Assembly (NCBI RefSeq): GCF_005222705.1
Contig: NZ_STGF01000024.1
Location: forward strand, 54,040 to 118,039
Origin: Paenibacillus sp. SY21-1
GTDB taxonomy: Bacteria; Bacillota; Bacilli; Paenibacillales; Paenibacillaceae
DNA length: 64,000 nucleotides
Reading direction: 5' to 3'
The notes under the pieces were generated by a model. That model made no database searches. It worked only from the letters and a program-made list of their open reading frames with translations, and had not been told where the DNA came from. The translations under genes were made by a program, and so were the position numbers. Below are positions 52,047 to 59,993 of this stretch, piece after piece; within the stretch, counting starts at the first letter, position 1, and the number at the start of each line of letters is the position of its first letter.

Positions 52047-52910
52047 TTAGTCCTTCATGCCGGACGAAGCCATCGTCTGAATCACGTTGCTTTGCGACAA
52101 AACGAATGTCACAATCGGCACCGTCATCATAATAACCGCAACCGCGGCCCCTACCCCTGCGCGGGCGATCCCGCCCTGAATAATTTGTCCCATCGCGTAA
52201 TGCATCGTTTTCAGCTGCTCGCTGTAAATAAAGCTTCCGCCGTCGGTGCCCCACAGCATTTGCATCATCAGGATGAGCAGCGTGAGCCAGGCCGGCTTCA
52301 CCAGCGGCATAACGACCTGCCAGAAAATCCGATATTCGCTAGCGCCGTCGATTTTTGCGGCCTCCAGCAGCGCATCGGGAATTTGCTCCATAAATTGCTT
52401 CATCAGGTACAAGCCAAGCGGATAGGCAAACGCAGGTATAATAATCGCCTGATAGGAATCGATCCACCCTAGCGTGGACATGATCATGTAATTCGGAATA
52501 GCCGTTACATGCGGCGAGAACATAAGCGAAAGCACAATTATCGTGAACAGCACCTTATGGCCGCGAAACTTGTGTTTGGCCAGCGGATAAGCCGCAGCGG
52601 AAGCAAGCAGAATATGGCCTACGGTTCCGGCAGCCGTAATAAAAAACGTATTAAAAATATAGCGGGAAAACGGCACCCATGAATTTTTCATCACCTGAAA
52701 CAAATCCGCAAAGTTTTCGAGCGTCGCATTGCGCACGAACAGCGTAGGCGGAAATATAAACAGCTCGTCTAACGGCTTGAACGCGTTATTAATGACATAA
52801 ATGAGCGGAACCGCCATAAAGGCGCCGAATACGCCCAGCAGCAGGAACAGCATAAAATCGACCTGCCAGGAACGGTTCACTCTTTTTTTGAGACGCAAGG
52901 CCAGCTTCAT
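52047..52910 (-). CDS. Carbohydrate ABC transporter permease (second pair, MalG-like)
   Basis: This 287-residue protein has six helices, beginning FMLFLLLGVFGAFMAVPLIY, with the EAA loop IPDALLEAAKIDGASEYRIFWQVVMPLVKP near residues 180-210. It starts 5 bp after the partner permease stop. It pairs with 52916-53881 and with one of the two binding proteins upstream. Confidence 0.93.
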   Translation of the reverse strand: MKLALRLKKRVNRSWQVDFMLFLLLGVFGAFMAVPLIYVINNAFKPLDELFIFPPTLFVRNATLENFADLFQVMKNSWVPFSRYIFNTFFITAAGTVGHILLASAAAYPLAKHKFRGHKVLFTIIVLSLMFSPHVTAIPNYMIMSTLGWIDSYQAIIIPAFAYPLGLYLMKQFMEQIPDALLEAAKIDGASEYRIFWQVVMPLVKPAWLTLLILMMQMLWGTDGGSFIYSEQLKTMHYAMGQIIQGGIARAGVGAAVAVIMMTVPIVTFVLSQSNVIQTMASSGMKD

Positions 52911-52915
52911 CCCGC

Positions 52916-53881
52916 CTATTCACCCACCCTTTTGAGCAACTTTTGAACGGCCAGATTCGTGCCCAGCATCAGTATGAACAGCACCGTTGCAATCGCGGAC
53001 GCATAGCCCATCTCGAAACGGATCGTTCCGTAGTCGACCAAATGCGTAACGATGGTATGCGCTCCATACTGAACGCTCGGGAAGCCCGCAAGCGCCATTG
53101 CGACGTCCGCTACCGCAAGCGAGGACGTAATCTGGATGACGGCGCCGAACATCAACTGCGGACGCATGGATGGCAGCGTAATGAACCAAAGCTCTTGCCA
53201 GCGGTTTTTGACGCCATCCACCGCGCCAGCTTCGTACAACGTCCGATCAACCGTCTGCAAGCCGGCAATAAACGCCAAAAAGCTGGTTCCAAGGCTTAAC
53301 CACAATTGAACGACGATGATGATCGTCAGCATATACTTGGGGTCCTGCAGCCATTGGATCGGTTCGTAGATCATTCCGATTTTCATGAGAAAGCCGTTCA
53401 TAATCCCATAGGAATCGCTGGAAAAAATAATTTGCCATATAAAAAAGACGTTGCCCGAAATCGAAGGAGCAAAAAACACAAGCGTCATAAATGCCCTGAC
53501 CTTGGGGTTAAGCTCGTTGATCAGCCATGCAAACACGAAGCAGGCGATATAGCTGACCGGTCCTGTTATGACGGAGAATATCAACGTGTTCTTCAAGCCG
53601 ATCAGAAACACATCGTCGTTCCACATCAGCTTGGAGTAGTTCTCCCAGCCGACCCAGCGGGGAAATTCAAGCATATTGAAATGCGTGAAGCTGAAAAAAA
53701 TCGAAATGATAACCGGAAGCACGGTAAATAACAGAAACAGCACCATATAAGGGGCCAGCAGGACAAACAGATGTTTGTCCCGCTTCATATCCTTGATGAA
53801 CAGCTCCCATTTCCCCTGCAAACCGGCTGGGCGGCCCTTAGGCTGCATTACGATTTCGGCAGCGATTTTTGTTTTCTGCAA
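52916..53881 (-). CDS. Carbohydrate ABC transporter permease (second pair, MalF-like)
   Basis: This 321-residue protein has a cytoplasmic head and six helices (LLAPYMVLFLLFTVLPVIIS first). The EAA loop TVDRTLYEAGAVDGVKNRWQELWFITLPSM is near residues 215-245. TTG at 53881 is six bases after GGGAGGG and fits better than an internal ATG. It starts 21 bp downstream of the large binding protein. Confidence 0.92.
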   Translation of the reverse strand: MQKTKIAAEIVMQPKGRPAGLQGKWELFIKDMKRDKHLFVLLAPYMVLFLLFTVLPVIISIFFSFTHFNMLEFPRWVGWENYSKLMWNDDVFLIGLKNTLIFSVITGPVSYIACFVFAWLINELNPKVRAFMTLVFFAPSISGNVFFIWQIIFSSDSYGIMNGFLMKIGMIYEPIQWLQDPKYMLTIIIVVQLWLSLGTSFLAFIAGLQTVDRTLYEAGAVDGVKNRWQELWFITLPSMRPQLMFGAVIQITSSLAVADVAMALAGFPSVQYGAHTIVTHLVDYGTIRFEMGYASAIATVLFILMLGTNLAVQKLLKRVGE

Positions 53882-53902
53882 AAGAGTCCCTCCCTAGCGC
53901 CT

Positions 53903-56818
53903 TCAGTCCAGATTAAACTCATCTCTTTTTTGCGCGATTTCATAGTCGATTTCTTGCACGTAGTCGTACAAGGCGTCCGCAGTATTCGTACCGTTATTGA
54001 TAACCTCCCGCAAGGCATTGTCCAAATGCCTGCCCGTAAAGTAACCGCCCGGCACCTCAGGCACGCCTTGCACCCATTGCCACTGGTCCTCTAGGCTGCG
54101 ATAATCGCGCGCCGGCCACGGCAGCTCCTTCAGCGCCTCCGTATTGGCTGTCGGATAACGCGCCGCTGCTCCCATCAGCCCTTCCATCTCGCGTCCGAAG
54201 CGAACCTGCGCATCCTTGCCGACCCACCATTTCATAAACTCCCATGCCGCTTCCTTGTTTTTAGCCTGCTTCAGCATAATCGCCGCCGTGCCTCCGCTGG
54301 CAACGTCCCTTCGGATGGAGCCGTCCGGCTCCACTGTTCCCGGAACGGGGATAAATTCCCACAGTCCTTTAATTTCCGGAGCGGACACGGTCAAATAGTT
54401 GTAGAAGGTGTAATCCTGTATGCCGACCGGCATCTCGCCTGTCCGGAAGCGCATCGGGAAATCAAAAATTAGCGGAAGCTTGTAGCTCGTATAGAAATCG
54501 GTCCACTTCTTGAAGGCGTTGAGTCCGGTTTCCGTATCCAGCCCGCTTTTTGCTCCGTTGTTCAAATAGAAAGAGCCGTCCATCTGATAGAGCAGCATCG
54601 CAAATGCGCGGTTCGCCTCCAGCACGGGCACGCCCGTCGTCTGGGCGATCGGCAGCGCAAAATCCATATGATGCTTCTGAAGCACCGGAATCATGGCGTA
54701 GACGTCGTCCCAAGTCTGCGGCGGCTCCACATTCAGCTCCTGCAAAATATCCTTCCGGTAAAAAAGCATATTGAATATCTGCTGCTCCGGCAGGGCAAAT
54801 ACTTGCTTCTCGAACTGATAAGGCACAAGAGCGCTCTCCCGGAATTGCTTAACGACGTCTTCGTAGCCGGCAAATCCCGTCAAATCCTCCGCCGCATTCC
54901 GCATGCCGAAATTGACCGGCACGTCGTTGCCTACCTGCATGGCGACGTCTGGACCTTCGCCTGCCAGCGATGCGCGCAGAAGCACATCCTGGTTGACCAG
55001 CTTCAGATTGACTCCGATTCCGGTAAGCGGCGTAAACGTATCGTCGATCATCGCCTTCAGCACCTGCGCCTGATCGCGGCCCGTACCGATCCATACCGTG
55101 ACCGTCTGATCGCTCTCCGCCGTGCTGCCGATCGTATCGTAGTCCTCAAAGAAGGAATGAAAGAACGACGACACCTCATGAACGGCTTTTTTGGCGACCG
55201 AGGCATTCGCCTTAGGCAGCTTGACATCCGGCGAGGCCACCGACAGGTAATCGATTTCAAGCGGCTGCTCCCTGACCTGCAGAATCCAGGCGCCCACGCT
55301 GCCCACGTTGATTTTGAATTGGGCGAGCCGCTTCTGAACGGTTTCCGGTTTTTTCGCCAAATCCGCCAGCTGGTAAGCCGTTTTGTTAAGCGTTGCGGTT
55401 TTATCGCTTTTCTCTCCCGTCAGACGCACCAGTTCCTCCGACACCTTGTATAAAATGTCGCTTTGCTGCTTGAACACGGTCACCATGTCAGGGATCTGTT
55501 TATCTAATTGATAATCCCGGTAAGGATCGGGTACGTTGCCGGTAATCATCAAGATTTTTCGATACATGGCATTGATTTCGAGCACGCTTGCTTCTACCTG
55601 GCGAATGAGCGGCGCAATGGCGCCAAGGCTAACCTCCAGCTTCAGCTCGTGGCTCCCTTTGGTCAAATAGAATAAATAAGGCTTCTCTCCATCGCCTAGC
55701 ACATTCATCTGCCAATCCGAATCATAGTAAAACGGAATTTGCGTCATTTCCTGAAACGGTATTTCCCCGTCAATCCAGAGGGAGCGGGTTGAATAAATGC
55801 CCCTTAGCAGCTCTTGTCTGTTCTTGATGGAAATTCGGTACAATCCATCCTCGGGAACGTCGATCCGCCATGCAATCCACTGTCCCGGTACGCGCCAGTT
55901 GTTGCCGCCGATGGTGTTCATTCTAATTTTGGATACATCGTAAGGCTCGGTTGACGGACTAGAACGGTCGGTAATCGGATACAGCGTCGGCGACGATTTG
56001 TATACGGCATCCTCTCCCTGAACCTTGATCAGTTGTCCGCTCGTTTCCGTATAGCCTGCCGCCTGATAGCCTGCCTCTACCTCTGCGTACATGGCGGGAG
56101 CTTCATGGCGATAAAGCTTGATATAATCAATCGCCATCGGCTCGCGTGAGGATACCAGCGTCAATTGGTGCTTGCCTGCCGAAAAGTAGAAGACATAAGG
56201 CTCCTCATAATAACCCTCTGTATCGCGAAGCAGCGCTTCCTGCCACATCGGCGCTTCAACCTGTCGCGGCCTTAAATCGTTGTCCCGGTTGTCCTGGGCG
56301 ACTTGATCGCTCTCATTTTTCCATACGCGGTGAAAGGTGAGGTTTCTGGCGCTTGTGAACGGAAGCTCTCCGTCAATGAGCAGTTCTCTCTCAATCGCCG
56401 AGCTTTTGCCTTCAATCGGAAAGTAACGGATCGCCATGTGATACAAGCCGGCTTGCGGCACATCCACCGTCCAGCCGATCGAGCCGCTTTCTCCCGTTTT
56501 AACAAAGCTTCCCGTTTCTCCTCCAAGCTCGCCTATCCGCTCGGGCTCCATTTCGCTTGCGCTTATGTAGTCGGCTCCCTGAATGACGATCTCTTGATCA
56601 GGTCTGGCCTCATTCGAGTACCGCTGCAAATACTGCTCGTAGCTGTTTCCCGGTACGCTCGACAACGGACTCGCGCCGTTGCTTGCTTCGGCATCGCCTG
56701 CCGCTTCGGCTTGATCGCCGGCCGCGCCGGACCGAGTGATAGGGAAAACCAATGTCGAGATCAGCATAGCGATGACAACCGTCCACGCAACTGTCATTTT
56801 GGAAAATGTGGTTTTCAC
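53903..56818 (-). CDS. Very large extracellular solute-binding protein with N-terminal beta-sandwich modules
   Basis: The 971-residue protein has a signal peptide/anchor (VAWTVVIAMLISTLVFPI) but no lipobox Cys, unlike ordinary binding proteins. Residues about 75-240 and 255-395 are two similar CBM-like beta-sandwiches (GSIGWTVDVPQAGLYHMAIR and QWIAWRIDVPEDGLYRISIK; both end in a PYVFYFSAGKHQLTLV / PYLFYLTKGSHELKLEV strand). A helical linker leads to a sugar-binding-protein domain (about 590-971: LVNQDVLLRASLAGEGPDVA ... ALPEQQIFNMLFYRKDILQE ... WEFMKWWVGKDAQVRFGREM). It seems to combine polysaccharide docking with transport hand-over. Second gene of the operon. Confidence 0.87.
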   Translation of the reverse strand: MKTTFSKMTVAWTVVIAMLISTLVFPITRSGAAGDQAEAAGDAEASNGASPLSSVPGNSYEQYLQRYSNEARPDQEIVIQGADYISASEMEPERIGELGGETGSFVKTGESGSIGWTVDVPQAGLYHMAIRYFPIEGKSSAIERELLIDGELPFTSARNLTFHRVWKNESDQVAQDNRDNDLRPRQVEAPMWQEALLRDTEGYYEEPYVFYFSAGKHQLTLVSSREPMAIDYIKLYRHEAPAMYAEVEAGYQAAGYTETSGQLIKVQGEDAVYKSSPTLYPITDRSSPSTEPYDVSKIRMNTIGGNNWRVPGQWIAWRIDVPEDGLYRISIKNRQELLRGIYSTRSLWIDGEIPFQEMTQIPFYYDSDWQMNVLGDGEKPYLFYLTKGSHELKLEVSLGAIAPLIRQVEASVLEINAMYRKILMITGNVPDPYRDYQLDKQIPDMVTVFKQQSDILYKVSEELVRLTGEKSDKTATLNKTAYQLADLAKKPETVQKRLAQFKINVGSVGAWILQVREQPLEIDYLSVASPDVKLPKANASVAKKAVHEVSSFFHSFFEDYDTIGSTAESDQTVTVWIGTGRDQAQVLKAMIDDTFTPLTGIGVNLKLVNQDVLLRASLAGEGPDVAMQVGNDVPVNFGMRNAAEDLTGFAGYEDVVKQFRESALVPYQFEKQVFALPEQQIFNMLFYRKDILQELNVEPPQTWDDVYAMIPVLQKHHMDFALPIAQTTGVPVLEANRAFAMLLYQMDGSFYLNNGAKSGLDTETGLNAFKKWTDFYTSYKLPLIFDFPMRFRTGEMPVGIQDYTFYNYLTVSAPEIKGLWEFIPVPGTVEPDGSIRRDVASGGTAAIMLKQAKNKEAAWEFMKWWVGKDAQVRFGREMEGLMGAAARYPTANTEALKELPWPARDYRSLEDQWQWVQGVPEVPGGYFTGRHLDNALREVINNGTNTADALYDYVQEIDYEIAQKRDEFNLD

Positions 56819-56941
56819 CTACTTCCCCCCTTCTGCAAACTAGCGGAATCTGGATTTCACTTGCATGAGCGTGGGCTGCCCGGCGTCCCCGATTGCGGAA
56901 TACCGGGCAGCTCCTTTCTGCTTATCGGTTGTGCGACAGCA

Positions 56942-58336
56942 CTACTCTTTTTTGTCCTGCTCTCCGCTCAACACCTTTTCGGCAGCTGCTTGCGCAGGCC
57001 CAATCACTTGCGCTACGCCGGTTGATGGAGTAATTTCACCCTTCACGAACTTGCTTGTCACCGAGTCCAGCTGATCCTTGATGCCAAGTCCGCCGAAACG
57101 GCCGCCGTATACGCGCTGTACCTTGCCGTCGTCATTCATCGCGTTAGCGATGGAGCTTTCGTCCGGCAACACATTTTCCATCCACAGCCTGCGGTTTTCC
57201 TGCCAGTTGTCGAAATCCTGAAGCTCTTCCCAGATTTTGACGATGACATCGGCATCCTTCACGCCTTTAGGAATGACATATGCAGCCGTCTGTCCCAGCG
57301 GGTCGAGATACGATGTCGCTTGCGGACCCTTCGGCATGTAGACGTAGCCCCACTCGTCCTTCAACTTGTCGAGAATGCGTCCCTCGATTTCCCATAATCC
57401 GCCCGGATACATGGCAATCGTGCCTTCCGCAAAGTATTTCGCCGGGTCCTCCCAGTCGTTGCCCTCGTTCTCCTTCACAACCTTATGCTCGGTGTAAAGG
57501 CTGTGCTCGAAGTTAAGCGCTTCCATCGCGGCCGGGGAATCGAACGCTACTTTCTTGTTCGCTTCGTCATAGATCCTTCCGCCGTTGCTTGCGATCAGCA
57601 GCTCCGAAAGGACATAATGCGCGCCTGCCAATCCATATTGATCGGCCTTGCCATCGCCGTTGTTGTCTACGGTCAGCTTCTTGGCCGCATCCAGCATCGA
57701 TGTCCAGTTCCAGTTGTCCTCATCCATTAGCTGCTGAGGGTCTTTAATGCCCGCTTCCTTGAAAATCCGCTTATTGTAGAACATTCCGCTATCGTTAGGG
57801 TTGTACCAGCTTTCCAGACCGAATACCTGCGATCCGCCAAAGCGCATCGAATCGACTACGTCCGCCGCAACGCGCGTATCCTGAAGATAATCGTCAAGCG
57901 TAGTGAGGAAACCGCCTTGCATCAGTCCCCAGATAAATCCATCCGGCAGCCTTACGATTTCTGCAAACGGGTCGTTAGCCATTACGGAGGAGGAAAGCTT
58001 CTCGGTCGTCGACCAGTATTCCGTGTTCAAATATTTAATTTTAACGTTATACTTTTCTTCCACCTTCTTGATTCTTTCACGGGCCAGTTCGTCCGCCTCG
58101 GAATCCCCTGCCGGTGTCGCGTCCCACCAATGGGAGATGCGAATTTCTCTTCCGCCAAGATTGGCGGCAGGCGGTTCAGGCTCCTCGGTTGGAGCCGGCG
58201 TGGCTTCCTCCGTTGCGACAGGCGCTTGAGTAGCCGGCGCATTCCCCCCGTTATTTCCGCTGCATGCGGACAACATCGTTGCTAAAGCGGTTACAACTAC
58301 GAGCAAGATCGGTTTCCTTTTTGTCATTTGTTCCAC
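56942..58336 (-). CDS. Carbohydrate ABC transporter substrate-binding lipoprotein
   Basis: The lipobox signal peptide (PILLVVVTALATMLSAC) and a Thr/Pro/Glu linker are followed by a class I sugar-binding domain (GREIRISHWWDATPAG ... ILDKLKDEWGYVYMPKGPQA ... FDNWQENRRLWMENVL). It captures oligosaccharides and hands them to a permease pair. At 464 residues the length is usual. GTG at 58336 lies 11 bases after AGGGGAG. First gene of the operon; a promoter, LacI-type operator and cre-like site lie upstream. Confidence 0.93.
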   Translation of the reverse strand: MEQMTKRKPILLVVVTALATMLSACSGNNGGNAPATQAPVATEEATPAPTEEPEPPAANLGGREIRISHWWDATPAGDSEADELARERIKKVEEKYNVKIKYLNTEYWSTTEKLSSSVMANDPFAEIVRLPDGFIWGLMQGGFLTTLDDYLQDTRVAADVVDSMRFGGSQVFGLESWYNPNDSGMFYNKRIFKEAGIKDPQQLMDEDNWNWTSMLDAAKKLTVDNNGDGKADQYGLAGAHYVLSELLIASNGGRIYDEANKKVAFDSPAAMEALNFEHSLYTEHKVVKENEGNDWEDPAKYFAEGTIAMYPGGLWEIEGRILDKLKDEWGYVYMPKGPQATSYLDPLGQTAAYVIPKGVKDADVIVKIWEELQDFDNWQENRRLWMENVLPDESSIANAMNDDGKVQRVYGGRFGGLGIKDQLDSVTSKFVKGEITPSTGVAQVIGPAQAAAEKVLSGEQDKKE

Positions 58337-58395
58337 TGTTAAGCACGCTCCCCTTCATCAATAATTAAATAAAGACAGGCATAACTACGGGTTAA

Positions 58396-58410
58396 TTAAA
58401 GCGCTTTCAA
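58396..58410. promoter_or_regulatory. cre-like (CcpA) palindrome upstream of operon
   Basis: On the minus strand TTGAAAGCGCTTTAA, close to the catabolite-responsive element (TGAAAGCGYTTNCA type). It lies about 60 bp before the first start codon, consistent with a CcpA roadblock or a second LacI-family site. Confidence 0.7.
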
Positions 58411-58479
58411 CCTCCTCGCAGCGAAATTTTACATAACGGCGAATGCCGCTATATAAGGATTCGGCAAGCCTGTTTGCTT

Positions 58480-58514
58480 AAAAAAATCAGAACAGCCCCG
58501 TTGCATTCGGCTGT
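58480..58514 (-). terminator. Leader hairpin with T-run in operon 5' region
   Basis: On the minus strand ACAGCC, an 11-nt loop, GGCTGT, then TCTGATTTTTTT. It lies between the operon promoter and the first gene, so it might act as an attenuator; the stem is only 6 bp. Confidence 0.45.
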
Positions 58515-58528
58515 ATGTAAAGGTTTTC

Positions 58529-58544
58529 ATGAAACCCATTTCAT
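58529..58544. promoter_or_regulatory. LacI-type operator of the binding-protein operon
   Basis: ATGAAACCCATTTCAT (plus strand) differs at one base from the core operator at the GH35 promoter read on the minus strand (ATGAAACCCGTTTCAT). It overlaps the -10 and start region. Confidence 0.78.
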
Positions 58545-58571
58545 TATAGCTCGCTTCTTTTCCTCGGTCAA
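58543..58571 (-). promoter_or_regulatory. Sigma-A promoter of the ten-gene carbohydrate operon
   Basis: TTGACC and TATAAT are 17 bp apart on the minus strand. The operator overlaps the -10, so repression by promoter blocking is expected. Confidence 0.82.
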
Positions 58572-58654
58572 TACGAAAGTTTGGATTTTCCAGTTCGCCC
58601 ATCTCAAACACTTCTTTCGACCCACGTCTATCGCGCAGGCAGGCGAATCGGCCA

Positions 58655-58718
58655 GGCCGTTCTCTGGCTTGCAAAGCTAACAGCCAGCGTTGGCATATAC
58701 GCCGAATATAAGTGTCAA
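58655..58718. repeat. Conserved intergenic element, copy 2
   Basis: Counterpart of 26800-26863, about three quarters identical, with shared blocks CTCTGGC, GCAAAGCTAAC, GCGTTG and GCCGAATATAAGTGTCAA. Here it lies between the lacI terminator and the operon promoter. Confidence 0.6.
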
Positions 58719-58727
58719 ACTGATATT

Positions 58728-58770
58728 AAAAAAAGCAGCAACCGGCATAATCGCTGCCCGGCCACTGCTT
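58728..58770 (-). terminator. Intrinsic terminator after lacI-type gene
   Basis: On the minus strand AAGCAG..GCCGG pairs with CCGG..CTGCTT, followed by TTTTT, 40 bp after the regulator stop codon. Confidence 0.75.
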
Positions 58771-58810
58771 ATGAGCTTGGTCTATTCGCCATCACTAGAA
58801 AGCGGTATGG

Positions 58811-59842
58811 CTAAGTAGCAGCCGGCTTTCCGGTGCTTTGCCGAACGATAAGCTGAGGCTCCAGAGAGGTCAGCTTTTTAACCTTCTCCTTGTTCATCAT
58901 CGCTTTCAGCACGTTGACAGCCGTTCGTCCAAGCTCGTTCGCCTGCTGGGAAACGGTCGTAAGCTCGGGAATAAAGTGATGCGCCAATGGAATATCGTCA
59001 AAGCCTACGATCGATATATCCTCGGGAATTCGTATCCCCATCTCCGCAGCGGCTTTAATTGCCCCGATAGCGGTATAATCGTTAACGCAAAAAATAGCCG
59101 TCGGCCGATCGCTCATCGCAAGCAGCTTCAGCATCTGGCGTTTGCCCGAATCGATGGAGAAGCTGTCCGGCAGAAGCCACTCTTCCCTGATTGCCAGGCC
59201 GGCCTCTTTCAGCGTTTTGCGAAAAGCCCTCAGCTTGATGGAGGTTGTCGTCATGTGGCTCTCGCCGCCGATAAAGCCGATTTTCGTATGGCCGAGCTCA
59301 ATCAGGTGCTTTACGGCAAGAGCGGTGCCTGCCGCTTCATCTGTCGAGACTCGGATCAAATCCGTATTGCGCAAACCGCCGTTTACAAGCACAGTTGGAA
59401 TAACGGACGCATGCTGCACGAGTTCCTGGACCAAAGGCTCCTCGCATTGCTTCAGATTAATTCTCCCGCCCATAAACATAATCCCGTCCACGCGTTTCTC
59501 GCGCATGATGCTAAGATACTCCGATTCCTTCGCGTAATCGCCAATAGAGTTGCTCAGCAGAAAGGTGTAGCCCGATTGTTGAGCCTCATGTTCAGCCCCG
59601 GCGAACACCTCCGGGAAAAAGGGATTGGTCAAATCGGGCACGATCAGGCCGATAATGCCGGTTTCTTTTTTCAACAAGCTGCGCGCCATCGCATTGGGCT
59701 GAAAATTGTATTTCTCAATAAGCTCTTCGATTTTGGCTCGGGTAGATACCTTGACTGGCGCTGTATCGTTTAATACGCGCGATACCGTCGCAACCGAAAC
59801 CTTAGCTTCTTTGGCAATGTCATATATGGTGACTTGTCTCAA
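58811..59842 (-). CDS. LacI-family transcriptional regulator
   Basis: This 343-residue repressor/regulator opens QVTIYDIAKEAKVSVATVSR VLN, the LacI helix-turn-helix with hinge helix (ARSLLKK). The sugar-binding domain follows (IIGLIVPDLTNPFFPEVFAG ... HTKIGFIGGESHMTTTSIKL ... ISIVGFDDIPLAHHFIPELT). TTG at 59842 is the start that gives the full DNA-binding domain. It sits between the solute-binding operon and the GH35 gene, both of which carry the same operator, so it is the best candidate for their shared repressor, released by a transported oligosaccharide or galactose (inferred). Confidence 0.93.
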   Translation of the reverse strand: MRQVTIYDIAKEAKVSVATVSRVLNDTAPVKVSTRAKIEELIEKYNFQPNAMARSLLKKETGIIGLIVPDLTNPFFPEVFAGAEHEAQQSGYTFLLSNSIGDYAKESEYLSIMREKRVDGIMFMGGRINLKQCEEPLVQELVQHASVIPTVLVNGGLRNTDLIRVSTDEAAGTALAVKHLIELGHTKIGFIGGESHMTTTSIKLRAFRKTLKEAGLAIREEWLLPDSFSIDSGKRQMLKLLAMSDRPTAIFCVNDYTAIGAIKAAAEMGIRIPEDISIVGFDDIPLAHHFIPELTTVSQQANELGRTAVNVLKAMMNKEKVKKLTSLEPQLIVRQSTGKPAAT

Positions 59843-59879
59843 GCCTAACGCGTCCCTTCATACTATCAAGTCTCGTACC

Positions 59880-59909
59880 ATTATAGCAAAAATCAGACAT
59901 ATGATGTAA
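59880..59909 (-). promoter_or_regulatory. Probable promoter of the lacI-type gene
   Basis: TATAAT at 59880-59885 and TTACAT at 59904-59909 on the minus strand, 18 bp apart. Confidence 0.5.
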
Positions 59910-59930
59910 TGGGTTACAGCTTTCATAGTC

Positions 59931-59972
59931 AAAAAGGGACAGGCGCGTTCGATGAACGTTCGTTCCTGTCCC
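59931..59972 (-). terminator. Intrinsic terminator after GH35 gene
   Basis: On the minus strand GGGACAGGAACGAACG pairs with CGAACGCGCCTGTCCC, followed by TTTTT. Confidence 0.88.
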
Positions 59973-59993
59973 CGTATTCTGTGCCGCTCTTGC

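Larger units (their letters stand above)
58337..58810. other. Regulatory leader between lacI and the solute-binding operon
   Basis: It contains, in minus-strand order, the lacI terminator, a conserved element (58655-58718), the operon promoter, an operator, a leader hairpin with T-run, and a cre-like site. No gene seen; a short frame at 58429-58674 is not called. Confidence 0.6.

Noticed and set aside
58429..58674. 81-codon minus-strand frame upstream of the solute-binding operon
   Set aside because: It overlaps the operon promoter, operator and leader hairpin and has no plausible ribosome site.
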